Assembly: GCA_050732775.1 (NCBI GenBank)
Contig: JBOHRN010000045.1
Span: 1-39,544 of the forward strand
Direction: 5' to 3'
Length of the DNA: 39,544 nucleotides
Source of the DNA: JBOHRN01 sp050732775
GTDB lineage: Bacteria; Gemmatimonadota; Gemmatimonadetes; Longimicrobiales; Longimicrobiaceae
Under the pieces are notes generated by a model. That model was not told where the DNA came from. It did not search any database and saw only the letters and a list, made by a program, of their open reading frames with translations. This document shows positions 16,104-25,354 of the stretch, piece by piece (the stretch's first letter is position 1; every line of letters begins with the position of its first letter). A program made the translations under genes and the position numbers.

Positions 16104-16790
16104 TCAGCCCTCCCCGGCCTTGTCGGCGGTCGAGTCGTACACCAGCTGGCCCTCGCTCAACTCGATCACCCTGATCTTGGGGTGGGCGCGTACCAGCTCC
16201 AGATCGTGGGTGGCCATCACGATGGAGGTACCCGTGGCGTTGATCTCCTTGAACAGGTTGAAGATCCCCTTGGTGGCCCATTCGTCCAAGTTACCGGTGG
16301 GCTCGTCGGCCAGGAGCACGAACGGCTCGTTGACCAGGGCCCGGGCCACCGCCACCCGTTGGCGTTCACCGCCCGACAGCTCTTCGGGGAGTGCTTGCGC
16401 CTTGTGGGCCAGCCCCACTTGGGCCAGGTGGCGGTTGACCCGGCCCGAGATGACGGAGCGTTTAGCCCCGGTAACCTCGAGGGCGAAGCTAACGTTCTCC
16501 TCGGCGGTCCGGTCGGGGAGGAGTTGGAAGTCCTGGAAAACCACCCCCAAGCGCCGCCGGAGTTGGGGAATCTCCCGTGAGCGGACGTTGCGGGAGGAGA
16601 ACCCCGAGACCTTGACCTCGCCCTCGGACGGCCGCTCGGCCATTTGGATGAGCCGTAGCACGGTAGACTTTCCCGCCCCCGAGTGCCCGGTGAGGAAGAC
16701 GAACTCTCCCTTGCGGATGTGAAAGGAAACCTTGTCCAGAGCGGGGCCGGATCTGGGGTACTCCCTCGAAACGGATAAAAAGCGTATCAA
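16104..16790 (-). CDS. ftsE: Cell division ATP-binding protein FtsE
   Basis: This is a 228-residue ABC ATPase driving the FtsEX switch at the division septum. Walker A is GHSGAGKST (35-43), the Q-loop block is VVFQDFQLLPDRTAEENV, the signature is LSGGERQRVAVARAL and Walker B is LLADEPTGNLD. The start is TTG (16790): the N-terminus MIRFLSVSREYP aligns with FtsE from its first residue, and an in-frame stop lies 15 codons upstream, so no better start exists. The gene follows pdxA after 52 bases, one of the larger gaps in this operon. Confidence 0.95.
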   Translation of the reverse strand: MIRFLSVSREYPRSGPALDKVSFHIRKGEFVFLTGHSGAGKSTVLRLIQMAERPSEGEVKVSGFSSRNVRSREIPQLRRRLGVVFQDFQLLPDRTAEENVSFALEVTGAKRSVISGRVNRHLAQVGLAHKAQALPEELSGGERQRVAVARALVNEPFVLLADEPTGNLDEWATKGIFNLFKEINATGTSIVMATHDLELVRAHPKIRVIELSEGQLVYDSTADKAGEG

Positions 16791-16842
16791 GGAGCGGCTA
16801 AGCCCGGGCGGATCGGTCGGAGTGCATGTTCCAATCTACCTT

Positions 16843-17787
16843 TCAGCGTCTCGCCATGTCAAAGCGGCGGGCGAGCCGGACGGCGAGCCGGATGGCCTGA
16901 ACAGTGGAGCCGGGCTCCGCGACGCCCCGCCCCGCGATGTCGAGGGCGGTGCCGTGGTCGGGGGAGGTGCGAGGGAAGGGAAGCCCCAGCGTCACGTTCA
17001 CCCCCCGGCCAAACGAGGCGGTCTTGAACGCGGCCATGCCCACGTCGTGATACGGGGCGATCACCGCGTCGAAATCTTCCCGCAGGGCGCGGACGAACAC
17101 AGTGTCCGCGGGTAGTGGGCCGGTCGCGTCTACGCCCTCCGCGCGGAGGGCTGCCAGGGCCGGCTCGATGATCCGTACCTCTTCGTCTCCGAAGAGGCCG
17201 CCGTCCGAGGCGTGCGGGTTTACCCCGCAAAGGGCGATTCTGGGACTCTCGATCCCCCACCCGGTGCGCAGTCCCCGCTCGGCGATACGCGTCTGTTCGA
17301 CCAGGAGATGGGTGGTAAGGGTGTCGGAGACGCGGCGCAGGGGGAGGTGGGTGGTGGCGAGGACTACGCGCAGAGGTCCGCCGGAGGTGGTCTGTTCGGC
17401 GCACATCATCATGGCCACGGCGTCGGCTCCGGAAAGCTGGCGGAGCATCTCGGTGTGGCCGGAAAAGGGGTAACCGGCTTGCCGGAGCCCTGACTTGTCG
17501 ATGGGCCCGGTGACCACGGCGGCCACCTTGCCCGAGAGAGCCATGCGTACCGCCTCTTCGACCGCCAGCCCCGCCAGCCGCCCGGCCTCGGCGGCGCTGC
17601 TCCCTTTTTGCCACTCGCCCACGCTCCTTACTTCTACCCCCGGCAGGATGCCCGCGGGGCCGATCACGGTGAAGTCGGCCAAGAGCGCGACCTCCGGGTC
17701 GTTCAGGGCCTTGGCTGCCACCTCAGGTCCGATTCCGCGCGGATCCCCCAGCGTAAGAGCGATCTTGGGGAGCGAGAGTGGCTTCAA
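16843..17787 (-). CDS. pdxA: 4-hydroxythreonine-4-phosphate dehydrogenase PdxA
   Basis: This is a 314-residue enzyme of pyridoxal-5'-phosphate synthesis (DXP-dependent route). It begins IALTLGDPRGIGPEV, the family hallmark. The metal-binding histidines are visible in SGHTEML, PYHDVGMAAFK and SPDHGTALDIAGRG. The start is probably TTG (17787), since the conserved N-terminus begins within ten residues of it. It follows the surA-like gene by 35 bases. The surA-pdxA order is also found in E. coli, so this is an old neighbourhood. Confidence 0.95.
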   Translation of the reverse strand: MKPLSLPKIALTLGDPRGIGPEVAAKALNDPEVALLADFTVIGPAGILPGVEVRSVGEWQKGSSAAEAGRLAGLAVEEAVRMALSGKVAAVVTGPIDKSGLRQAGYPFSGHTEMLRQLSGADAVAMMMCAEQTTSGGPLRVVLATTHLPLRRVSDTLTTHLLVEQTRIAERGLRTGWGIESPRIALCGVNPHASDGGLFGDEEVRIIEPALAALRAEGVDATGPLPADTVFVRALREDFDAVIAPYHDVGMAAFKTASFGRGVNVTLGLPFPRTSPDHGTALDIAGRGVAEPGSTVQAIRLAVRLARRFDMARR

Positions 17788-17822
17788 GGAGTCCGCGGAG
17801 CCGCGCGATTCAGCAACGGCAT

Positions 17823-19187
17823 TCAGATCTTTACGGAGACGTAGACCTCCTCCCGCAACTCCTCCACGATCTGCTCCACCATCTTCTGCTCCTCGAGCTG
17901 GGCGCGGATTTGCCCGCGCACGTCGTCCAGGGTGAGTTCGCCTCGGGCCCTGCGCCCGAGCAGGCGAACAATGGCGTAACTCTCCCCGGCCGGTCCCCCC
18001 TCGACCCGGAAGGGGCCCACCACCTCGCCCTCGCCGGCCCCGGCCAGCGCCTGGTTGTACGCCGGAGGGAGTTGGTCCACCGGAATGTCGTTCAGTTCGA
18101 CCTGGGATTCAGGGGTGTCATACCTCTCGGCCAGCTCTTCCACGGAAGCGCCTCCGCGTACCGCTTCGGCCACGGAGTCGGCTCGTTCGCGGGCGCGTTC
18201 CCGGTCCTGGCTGGTGATCTCGGGCCGGATCAAGATGTGCCGGGCACGCCGTTCGCCGCCGCGGGTCCGGTCTACCCGGATGACGTGAAAGCCGAAGTCG
18301 CTCTCCACCACCGGGCTCACCTGGCCACGCGGGAGCGCGAACGCCATGCGCTCGAACTCGGGCACCATCTGGCCGCGCCGGAACCACCCCAGGTCGCCGC
18401 CCTGTTCGGCGCTCCCCGGATCGTCAGAGAAGCGGCGGGCCAAAACCTCGAAGTCGGCGCCATCCCCGAGCTGTTCTACGATACCCTCGGCTTCGGCCAG
18501 GGCCTCTTGGCGCGCTCCGGCCGACGGCTCAGGAGCCACGATCACCTGCTCCAGCGAGAAAGTGGCCGGCCGGGGGTCCAGAGAGCCGCGCCGGAGCTCG
18601 AAGAACTCCCGCACTTCCGCGTCGCTAACGGTGGGGGTGGCCACGCTCCCCGCCCGCTCCTGGATGACCGCTCGCGCTAGCATCTGGTTGCGGTACCGTC
18701 CGGCCAGCTCTCGTTCGTACTCGCCGGGCGTGAGCCCCGAGGCCAAGAGGGCATCCCGGAACTCGGTCTCGCTGCCGAAGCGGGAGCGCACCTCGGCCAT
18801 ATCTTGCTCTACCAACGCTTGCACCTCTTGCTCATCCGGCTCAACCCCCTGCTGCCTGGCCGCTGCTATCAACACCAGGTCGTTGACCCGGGTCTCCACC
18901 AGCTTTCGGAACAAGGCGTCGCGGGCGGCGGGGTCGCTGGGGAGCTCTTGGCCGGCCTCCTCCATGCGCGTAACCTCGGCCTGGATCTCACTCACCAGCA
19001 GTACCGTGTCTCCGACCACCGCGGCCACCCGGTCCACCAGCGACTCTTGGGACCGCGCGGGGGCGGGAGCTAGGACCAGTAGCAAGAGCGCGAGAGCCGC
19101 CTGGCCGGACCGCCCTGGCCACCGCCCGTTCCCCGCGACCCGAAGCTCGTCGCTCGCATCCAGCATGAGTCTATCCGTTCGGTTCAT
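17823..19187 (-). CDS. surA: SurA-like periplasmic peptidyl-prolyl isomerase/chaperone
   Basis: This is a 454-residue exported protein with SurA architecture. After a signal anchor at about residues 28-46 (ALALLLLVLAPAPARSQ), the mature protein starts LVDRVAAVVGDTVLLVSEI, typical of the SurA N-terminal chaperone domain. A first parvulin domain (about 200-305) contains the LGWFRRGQMVPEFERMAF and FGFHVIRVD signatures. A second begins at RARHILIRP (about 310-420) but is less conserved. SurA escorts outer-membrane proteins through the periplasm. The ATG overlaps the stop of the upstream PpiC gene by four bases. About 27 residues precede the hydrophobic part of the signal peptide, so an inner start is possible. 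Confidence 0.88.
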   Translation of the reverse strand: MNRTDRLMLDASDELRVAGNGRWPGRSGQAALALLLLVLAPAPARSQESLVDRVAAVVGDTVLLVSEIQAEVTRMEEAGQELPSDPAARDALFRKLVETRVNDLVLIAAARQQGVEPDEQEVQALVEQDMAEVRSRFGSETEFRDALLASGLTPGEYERELAGRYRNQMLARAVIQERAGSVATPTVSDAEVREFFELRRGSLDPRPATFSLEQVIVAPEPSAGARQEALAEAEGIVEQLGDGADFEVLARRFSDDPGSAEQGGDLGWFRRGQMVPEFERMAFALPRGQVSPVVESDFGFHVIRVDRTRGGERRARHILIRPEITSQDRERARERADSVAEAVRGGASVEELAERYDTPESQVELNDIPVDQLPPAYNQALAGAGEGEVVGPFRVEGGPAGESYAIVRLLGRRARGELTLDDVRGQIRAQLEEQKMVEQIVEELREEVYVSVKI

Positions 19188-20596
19188 GGCTTGGCTGTAG
19201 TATCCGGCGCTGACTCCCCGGGTTCCGGGGCCGGAGGTGGCACGCCGGGCGCGGGAGCAGTGGCGCCCTCTTCAGCCCGGAGCTTTTCCATTTCGGCGGT
19301 GGCGCGGGAGAGGGCAGATTCGTTGACCTCGCCGCCAAAGCGGGCCCGCAGGATGGCCCCCAGAGGGCCGAGTAGGATGGGCGGGCGCTCTCCCGAGATC
19401 ACCCCGGCCAGTACCTCTCCTCCGTCCGAGACCTCCAGCGCGCCCGAGCTTTCCACCAGCCGCTGGACCTGGGACCGTATCCCCGCCCGGATCGAATCGT
19501 CTTGTGCCGGCGACAGAGTTACGCCTTGGCGTCCGGCCTCTGCGACGAGCACCTCGTTTTGAGCGAGTTGCCCTAGAACGGCCTCGGCCTCCGCGTCGGA
19601 AGAGCCCGCCACTTGCATACGCAGGTTGGGCGGCTGGCTCAGGAAAAAGCGGGCGGTCTCTCCGGCGGTGAGTTCACCGCCCCGCCAGCTGGCCAGGGTA
19701 CGGCTCGAACGGAGCTCCCGGTCGGGGTCTTCGGCCACCTCTCTGAGCACCTTTACCCCCTCTTCGCTGATCTCGACGCCAACCCTTTCGGTAAGCCCTT
19801 CCAGGTAAGCCCTCTCGGCTTCTTGGACCGCTCCCCGCACCAGGTCGGAGCGGAAGCCCTCGCGCTCTTCCGGAGTAAAGTCGGACTCTCGCCGGTCTTC
19901 TACTAGAATCAGGTGGACACCGAACTGAGACTCTGCCACCCCCACCTCGCCGGGCGCCAGAGAGAAAGAGGCGCGTTCGAAGGGCTCCACCATACGTCCG
20001 CGCCCGAACCACCCCAGCTCTCCCCCTTGGCTCGCGCTCCCGGGGTCTTGGGAGTGCTCCCTGGCCAGGGCGGCAAAGTTGGCCCCGTCCTCGACCCTCG
20101 CCCGCAGTGACTCGGCGAGCTCGCGTACGCTGTCGCGGGCGGCCGGGGCGGCGTTGGCTGGGGGTCGTAGCAAGATGTGCCGGGCGCGCACCTCGACGCC
20201 GCCCCCTTCCTCCCGCCACCGGCGCGTCACTTCTTCGTCGCTGAATGAGGTGTCGAGCCGGATCACCCGTTCCCTTAGCGCCCACACCAACGCCCGCTCC
20301 CGCCCCGGCTGGAGTAACTCCTCCAAGTCAAGTGCTTCCAACTCTTCGTCCTCGCGCACGGCGTGGACCAAAAGGGTGTAGTCGATCCACAGATCGGCCA
20401 CCACCCGGACCGCGTCTTCGTCGGCCGGGACCCGCGGGTTGGAGGCCAGCAGCGCAGCCACCTCTTCGACCGTGAAGGTCTCGTCCGCGGCGCGCGCCAC
20501 CACGTTAGTGTGGCCCGTGAGGGCGTTGCGAATACCTTCGCAGCCCATCAGAGGGAAGAAGAGAATCAGAGCCGAGAGCCAGAGCCGTCTTTTCAT
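19184..20596 (-). CDS. PpiC-type peptidyl-prolyl isomerase lipoprotein
   Basis: This is a 470-residue foldase. The signal peptide ends in the lipobox LMGC (Cys19), so it is membrane-anchored like PrsA. The N-terminal SurA/PrsA-like helical part is followed by one parvulin domain (about 135-230) with RARHILLRPP, LGWFGRGRMVEPFERASF and FGVHLILVED. Long helical segments follow, and the protein ends in a Pro/Ala/Glu-rich tail of about 30 residues. It lies just downstream of mfd and is translationally coupled to the surA-like gene, so two parvulin foldases with different anchoring are made together. There is no clear Shine-Dalgarno. Confidence 0.88.
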   Translation of the reverse strand: MKRRLWLSALILFFPLMGCEGIRNALTGHTNVVARAADETFTVEEVAALLASNPRVPADEDAVRVVADLWIDYTLLVHAVREDEELEALDLEELLQPGRERALVWALRERVIRLDTSFSDEEVTRRWREEGGGVEVRARHILLRPPANAAPAARDSVRELAESLRARVEDGANFAALAREHSQDPGSASQGGELGWFGRGRMVEPFERASFSLAPGEVGVAESQFGVHLILVEDRRESDFTPEEREGFRSDLVRGAVQEAERAYLEGLTERVGVEISEEGVKVLREVAEDPDRELRSSRTLASWRGGELTAGETARFFLSQPPNLRMQVAGSSDAEAEAVLGQLAQNEVLVAEAGRQGVTLSPAQDDSIRAGIRSQVQRLVESSGALEVSDGGEVLAGVISGERPPILLGPLGAILRARFGGEVNESALSRATAEMEKLRAEEGATAPAPGVPPPAPEPGESAPDTTAKP

Positions 20597-20630
20597 TTAC
20601 TGTCTGTGTGCTGAGCGAATGGTGACCCTT

Positions 20631-23600
20631 TTACGCCGCCAAAAGGGAGTTGGCCGATACCTCGCGGAGTGCCCGCACCAGGGTGGCCGCCACCGGCTCG
20701 GACCCCCGCTTGAAAAGCTCCAACGATAGAGGCAGGGTGCGGCGGACCTCTGGCTCGAGCTGGAGTCCGGCGAAGGCCCGCTGGAGCACCGTCACCCTCG
20801 GGACCACTCCGTTCTGGAAGGTTAGCCGGGCCCCGTCCGGGCGTACCAGGATACGCTCTACCCCGAGCGCGGTTCCCAGCAGCCGGAGCGAAGCCGTGGC
20901 GAAGAGAGTATCCACCTCGGGGGGGATAGTTCCGTACCTGTCCCGGGCCTCGGCACGTAACTCCGCCACCTCTTCCGGAGCTGAAGCCCGCGCGAGCCGG
21001 CGGTAGAGGTGGAGTTTTTGCTGTTGATCGGGCACGTAAGAGTCCGGGATGAAGGCCGAGCCTTCCACCGCCACGTCGGCCGGAGGGTACTGGGCGGCAC
21101 CCTCCTCCCCCTTTAGCTGCTGGATGGTCTCCTCCAGGAGCCGCATGTAGGTGTCGAAGCCGACCGCGTGCACGAAACCGGACTGCTCAGCGCCCAGGAT
21201 GTCGCCCGCGCCGCGCAGCTCGAGGTCTTTGAGTGCGATGCGGTGGCCGCTCCCGAGCTCGGTATAGTGTTCCAAGATACGCAGCCGCCGCTCGGCGTCT
21301 TCGCTTACACTGTCAGGGACCACCAGGTAGCAGTACGCGCGGTGGTGAGAACGGCCCACCCGCCCGCGCATCTGGTACAACTGGGCCAGCCCGAAGAGGT
21401 CGGCCCGGTCCACGATCAGAGTATTGGCGCTGGGCACGTCCAGACCGTTTTCGATGATCGAGGTGGAGACGAGTACGTCGATCTCTCCATCCATAAAGTT
21501 GGCCATGACCACCTCCAACCTGGCTTCGGGCATTTGGCCGTGGGCCACGCCCACCCGCCGGTCGGGCACCAAGCGCCGTATCTGCGCGGCTAGGGAGTCG
21601 ATGGTCTCGACCCGGTTGTGGACCAAGAAGACCTGTCCCCCACGGTCGGTTTCGCGCTGTATGGCGTCTTCCAGCAGCGCCTCCGACCACGGGATCAAGT
21701 GGGTCACGATCGGCTGGCGGTCCCTCGGCGGGGTCTCGATCACGGTGAGGTCACGAACTCCGAGCAACGACATCTGCAAGGTGCGGGGGATGGGGGTGGC
21801 GGTGAGCGTGAGCACGTCCACCGACTCTTTGAGCTGTTTGAGGCGCTCTTTGTGGCGCACCCCAAACCTCTGCTCTTCATCCACGACCACCAAACCCAGG
21901 TCGTGGAAAGCTACGTCGCGGGAGAGGAGCCGGTGGGTACCGATGACGACGTCTACCGCCCCTCCCGATAGCTGGCCGAGAATCTCCTTCTGCGCCTTGG
22001 GGGTGCGGAAGCGCGAGAGGGCCTCGACGCGCACCGGGTAGCCGGCCAGCCGTTCCCGGAAGGTGTGGAGGTGCTGCTCGGCCAGGATGGTGGTGGGCAC
22101 CAGCACTGCCACCTGGGCTCCGTCCTGGACCGCCTTGAAGGCGGCCCGGATCGCCACCTCGGTCTTGCCGTAACCCACGTCTCCGCAGATGAGCCGGTCC
22201 ATGGGACGGCTGGCCTCCATGTCGCGCTTCACGTCGAGGGTGGCCTGGCGCTGGTCCGGGGTGTCCTCGAACAGGAACGATGACTCCATTTCCCGCTGCC
22301 AGCGGGTGTCGGGCGAGAAGCCGCGTCCTGGGGAGGCGTGGCGCCGGGCGTACAGCTCGACCAGTTCGGCGGTCATGTCCAGGATGGCTCGCCGGGCCTT
22401 GTTCTTGGTCCGGGTCCACTCTCTTCCGCCGATCTTGTGGACGCGCGGGGGAGGGGAGTCGTCCCGGTCGGGTGTCCACCTCTCGATCAGGTCTACCCGG
22501 TGCACGGGGACGCGGAGGATGTCCCCGTTGGCGTACTCGATGGCCAGAGTATCGAAGACACCGTCGCCCACCCTCACCCGCTCCATCTCCCGGAAGCGTC
22601 CCACCCCGTGGTCGAGGTGGACCACGTACTCGCCCGGCTTGAGCGCGGCGAAGCTCTCCAGAGGAGCCCCTCCCCGGAAAGAGCTCTTGCGGCGCAGACG
22701 ACGTCCCCGCCGAAAGATTTCGTGGTCGGTCAAGAGTACCAGGGGTGGGTGGGCGTCCGGCAGCTTGAACCCGCCGGAGAGTGAACCCACCGCCAGGGTA
22801 ACGTTCGCGGGGGCCTTCAGTTCGTCCAGGATCTCCTGGAGTCGTTCGAGCTGGCCGGGGTTGTCGCACAAGATCACCGCCCGTTCGTCCCGGCCGGTGG
22901 TTTCGCGCAGGAGGGTGCCTAGCCGGGGCAGGTTGCGGTCGATGGTTGCGGGCGGCTGCCCGCCCAGATCGACGACCGGAGCGCCGCTCAGTCCGGCCCC
23001 GCCAAAGAAGAGCCGGGCGCGCGAGGCCACTGCCCGGGTCGCCTCACCGGGGGTAAGGAAAAGGTGCTCTGGTGGTTCCACCCCGCGGCCCCGGCCCGAC
23101 TCGGCCAGGTGCAGCTTTTCAACCTCGGCCCAGGTGCGCGCGAAGCCATCTTCCAGCCGGGCCTGGCCAGTGTGGGCGACGACGGTGTCCGCAGGGAGGA
23201 AGTCGAGCAGGGAGCGCCGCTCCGGTTCCGCTTCGCGGTCTGAACCGGGCTGCGTCGGAGCGCGAAAGTCGACGGGCAAGAGGTGTACCTTGGCCACCTC
23301 CCGGGTGGAGCGCTGGGTGAGCACCTCGAAGTGGCGGATCGATTCGAGCTTGTTACCCAGGAACTCGACCCGCACCGGCTCGGGGGTACCAAATCCGAAC
23401 ACGTCCAAGATGCCGCCCCGCGACGCGAACTGGCCCACCGACTCCACCGCGGGTACCGGCTCGAACCCCATTTCTTCAAGCCGTGCGGCCAACCCGGCGG
23501 GACTCCTCTCCTCTCCAGTCCGCAGCACCAAGCGGAGGTCGTCCAAAGAGCGCGGGGCTTGAAAACGCTCCTGCAGGGCGCGCAGCGTGGTGACCAGAGT

Positions 23601-23957
23601 CCGCACGCGCCCGGTAAGGAGCGCCTCCAGGGTTTCTACCCGCCTCCCCCCCACCTCCACGTGCGACTCTCCCTCTTCATAGGGGAGAGATTCGCGTTGG
23701 GGGAACAGAGCGGCCGACTCCTCGCCCAGTAGCGCCTCCAGGTCGGCCAGCAGATCCTCGGCCGCGTCCGGGGTGTCGGCCACCGCCACCCATACCCGTT
23801 CGGGCCGCTCGCGGTGGAGCCCAGCCAGGACCAGCGCCGGGAGCGAGCCGTACACCCCTGCGACGCGCACAGAGGCGCCCGCGCCGGGGAGTTCGCGGGA
23901 AAGCTCCCCGAAAGCGCGGGCTGAGCGGACTCGGTCGATCAGGAACGGGAGCGGCAC
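20631..23957 (-). CDS. mfd: Transcription-repair coupling factor Mfd
   Basis: This is a 1108-residue DNA translocase that removes stalled RNA polymerase and recruits UvrA to the lesion. The order is normal: UvrB-like N-terminal module, the RNA-polymerase interaction domain (GEYVVHLDHGVGRFREMERV), then the RecG-like motor. Walker A is GDVGYGKTE near residue 590, the DEEQ box is VVDEEQRFGVRHKERLK near 690, and the TRG-like segment is SGHRIALKDLELRGAGDILG. The C-terminal D7 domain follows. The start is GTG without a Shine-Dalgarno. It heads the long minus-strand operon and is divergent from the DUF4384-type gene across a 214-base gap. Confidence 0.96.
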   Translation of the reverse strand: MPLPFLIDRVRSARAFGELSRELPGAGASVRVAGVYGSLPALVLAGLHRERPERVWVAVADTPDAAEDLLADLEALLGEESAALFPQRESLPYEEGESHVEVGGRRVETLEALLTGRVRTLVTTLRALQERFQAPRSLDDLRLVLRTGEERSPAGLAARLEEMGFEPVPAVESVGQFASRGGILDVFGFGTPEPVRVEFLGNKLESIRHFEVLTQRSTREVAKVHLLPVDFRAPTQPGSDREAEPERRSLLDFLPADTVVAHTGQARLEDGFARTWAEVEKLHLAESGRGRGVEPPEHLFLTPGEATRAVASRARLFFGGAGLSGAPVVDLGGQPPATIDRNLPRLGTLLRETTGRDERAVILCDNPGQLERLQEILDELKAPANVTLAVGSLSGGFKLPDAHPPLVLLTDHEIFRRGRRLRRKSSFRGGAPLESFAALKPGEYVVHLDHGVGRFREMERVRVGDGVFDTLAIEYANGDILRVPVHRVDLIERWTPDRDDSPPPRVHKIGGREWTRTKNKARRAILDMTAELVELYARRHASPGRGFSPDTRWQREMESSFLFEDTPDQRQATLDVKRDMEASRPMDRLICGDVGYGKTEVAIRAAFKAVQDGAQVAVLVPTTILAEQHLHTFRERLAGYPVRVEALSRFRTPKAQKEILGQLSGGAVDVVIGTHRLLSRDVAFHDLGLVVVDEEQRFGVRHKERLKQLKESVDVLTLTATPIPRTLQMSLLGVRDLTVIETPPRDRQPIVTHLIPWSEALLEDAIQRETDRGGQVFLVHNRVETIDSLAAQIRRLVPDRRVGVAHGQMPEARLEVVMANFMDGEIDVLVSTSIIENGLDVPSANTLIVDRADLFGLAQLYQMRGRVGRSHHRAYCYLVVPDSVSEDAERRLRILEHYTELGSGHRIALKDLELRGAGDILGAEQSGFVHAVGFDTYMRLLEETIQQLKGEEGAAQYPPADVAVEGSAFIPDSYVPDQQQKLHLYRRLARASAPEEVAELRAEARDRYGTIPPEVDTLFATASLRLLGTALGVERILVRPDGARLTFQNGVVPRVTVLQRAFAGLQLEPEVRRTLPLSLELFKRGSEPVAATLVRALREVSANSLLAA

Positions 23958-24171
23958 GCTGCAAGCTAACGGGCCGCCGCGGACCAGGGCAATCGAGGCG
24001 AACGACCGTGAAAGGGGACGGCGTACTGTCCACTTATAAGATCACCCGCGCACGACGAGAACGCCCGAACATTAGTATTCACGCCGATTTTTGCTTTCCG
24101 CCGAAGGGAACACGCCTTGCCCCTGGCGAGTACGAATCACCGTTCCCCCTTAAAGTAACGGAGGCAGGAAG

Positions 24172-25308
24172 ATGAGGATGTCAGTTAGCCAGAAGTTCGC
24201 GCCCTTGCTTCTCCTCGGACTGGTTGGATGCGCGCCCGGTATCGGTGACCTGGTGTACGGCTCGGTCTACCGTTCGGAGTCGGTGGTACACCGGCAGCCA
24301 GTGTACGGGACGGCGAGTCATCAGAATCCGCAGGTCCGGGTCTGGTTCCAGGGCCAACGAGACCTCTTCAGCTCCGGGGACCGGGTGCAACTTTACTTCC
24401 GGGCCTCGGATGACGCCCACGTCGCCGTGATTCACGTCGACACCGACGGTTCTCTCGAGTTTCTCTACCCCTTTTCTCCCTGGGACAACAACTACGTGCG
24501 GGGTGGGCGCGCTTATTCGCTCCCCCCGGTGGGTCGGTTGAGCGCGTGGTCCGTGCGCGGCAACCCCGGCATCGGCTACGTGTACGCCATCGCCTCGCGA
24601 GAACCGCTGGACTTCAGGGCGTTCCAGCACCCGTACGCCTCCCGCTGGGACTTCGCCTCGGTGGGCCGGGTGGTCCGCGGCGACCCCTTTCTGGCCTTCG
24701 ACCGGCTAACTGACCTGCTACTCTTGGATGCGCGCAGCGCGTACTCGGTCGACGTACTCAACTACTACGTGGGTGGCCGCCACAGCTACCCCAGCTACGC
24801 TTGCTACGACCGTTACCGAGCGCCGGGGTACCGCTACTTGGGAGACTTCTACACCCGCTGCGATCACCTCACCATGCTGCTGCGACAGCACCCGTACTAT
24901 TACGACACCCGCCGCTACCGGGGCGACCGTCGTGTATACTGGCGCGAGCTGGAGGGCGGTGCCCCGGAAAGGGGGCCTCGGCACGGCTATAAAGAGCCGG
25001 TTCGGGCGGCGGAGGAAGCCAGCCGGGCCGCTCCGCCGGTGAGACAGGCGGCCGAGCCAGCCCAGCCCGTGACCCGCCCGCCCGCGCCGTCGCGCGAGCG
25101 GCCCCTCCCCGAAGCGGCGCCGCCCGCGGCTCAGCCGGAACGGAGACCCGCGCCCCCGCCCTCGCGGCCGCGGCTCGAAAGGCGCGAACCGGAGCGCGAA
25201 CGGCCCTCGCCGCCACCCGTGCGCCCAACCCCCGAGCGGAGTCCCGATCCAGACTACGGTAGCCGTGCAGAGCCCACGGTCAGGCCCTCCAGCTCGAGAC
25301 CGTCGTAG
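24172..25308 (+). CDS. DUF4384-type lipoprotein with disordered Pro/Arg/Glu tail
   Basis: This is a 378-residue protein. The signal peptide has the lipobox LVGC (Cys20). Residues about 50-150 resemble the DUF4384 beta-sandwich, with the typical FSSGDRVQLYFRASDDAHVAVIHVDTDGSLEFLYP. A Tyr/Arg-rich middle (about 195-270) follows. The last 100 residues are almost entirely Pro, Arg, Glu and Ala, certainly disordered and possibly wall- or polymer-binding. The exact function is unknown; DUF4384 proteins are often envelope-associated. A good ribosome binding site, GGAGG (24160-24164), lies seven bases before the ATG; an ATG two codons later is also possible. Confidence 0.8.
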   Translation: MRMSVSQKFAPLLLLGLVGCAPGIGDLVYGSVYRSESVVHRQPVYGTASHQNPQVRVWFQGQRDLFSSGDRVQLYFRASDDAHVAVIHVDTDGSLEFLYPFSPWDNNYVRGGRAYSLPPVGRLSAWSVRGNPGIGYVYAIASREPLDFRAFQHPYASRWDFASVGRVVRGDPFLAFDRLTDLLLLDARSAYSVDVLNYYVGGRHSYPSYACYDRYRAPGYRYLGDFYTRCDHLTMLLRQHPYYYDTRRYRGDRRVYWRELEGGAPERGPRHGYKEPVRAAEEASRAAPPVRQAAEPAQPVTRPPAPSRERPLPEAAPPAAQPERRPAPPPSRPRLERREPERERPSPPPVRPTPERSPDPDYGSRAEPTVRPSSSRPS

Positions 25309-25354
25309 CCCTTTCACCCTTGCCCGCCGCCGGCGAGGGCGCCATCATGCGGGC

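Noticed and set aside
22189..23562. Open frame of about 457 codons on + opposite mfd
   Set aside because: The translation is Ser/Arg/Pro-biased and lies wholly within conserved mfd sequence on the other strand.
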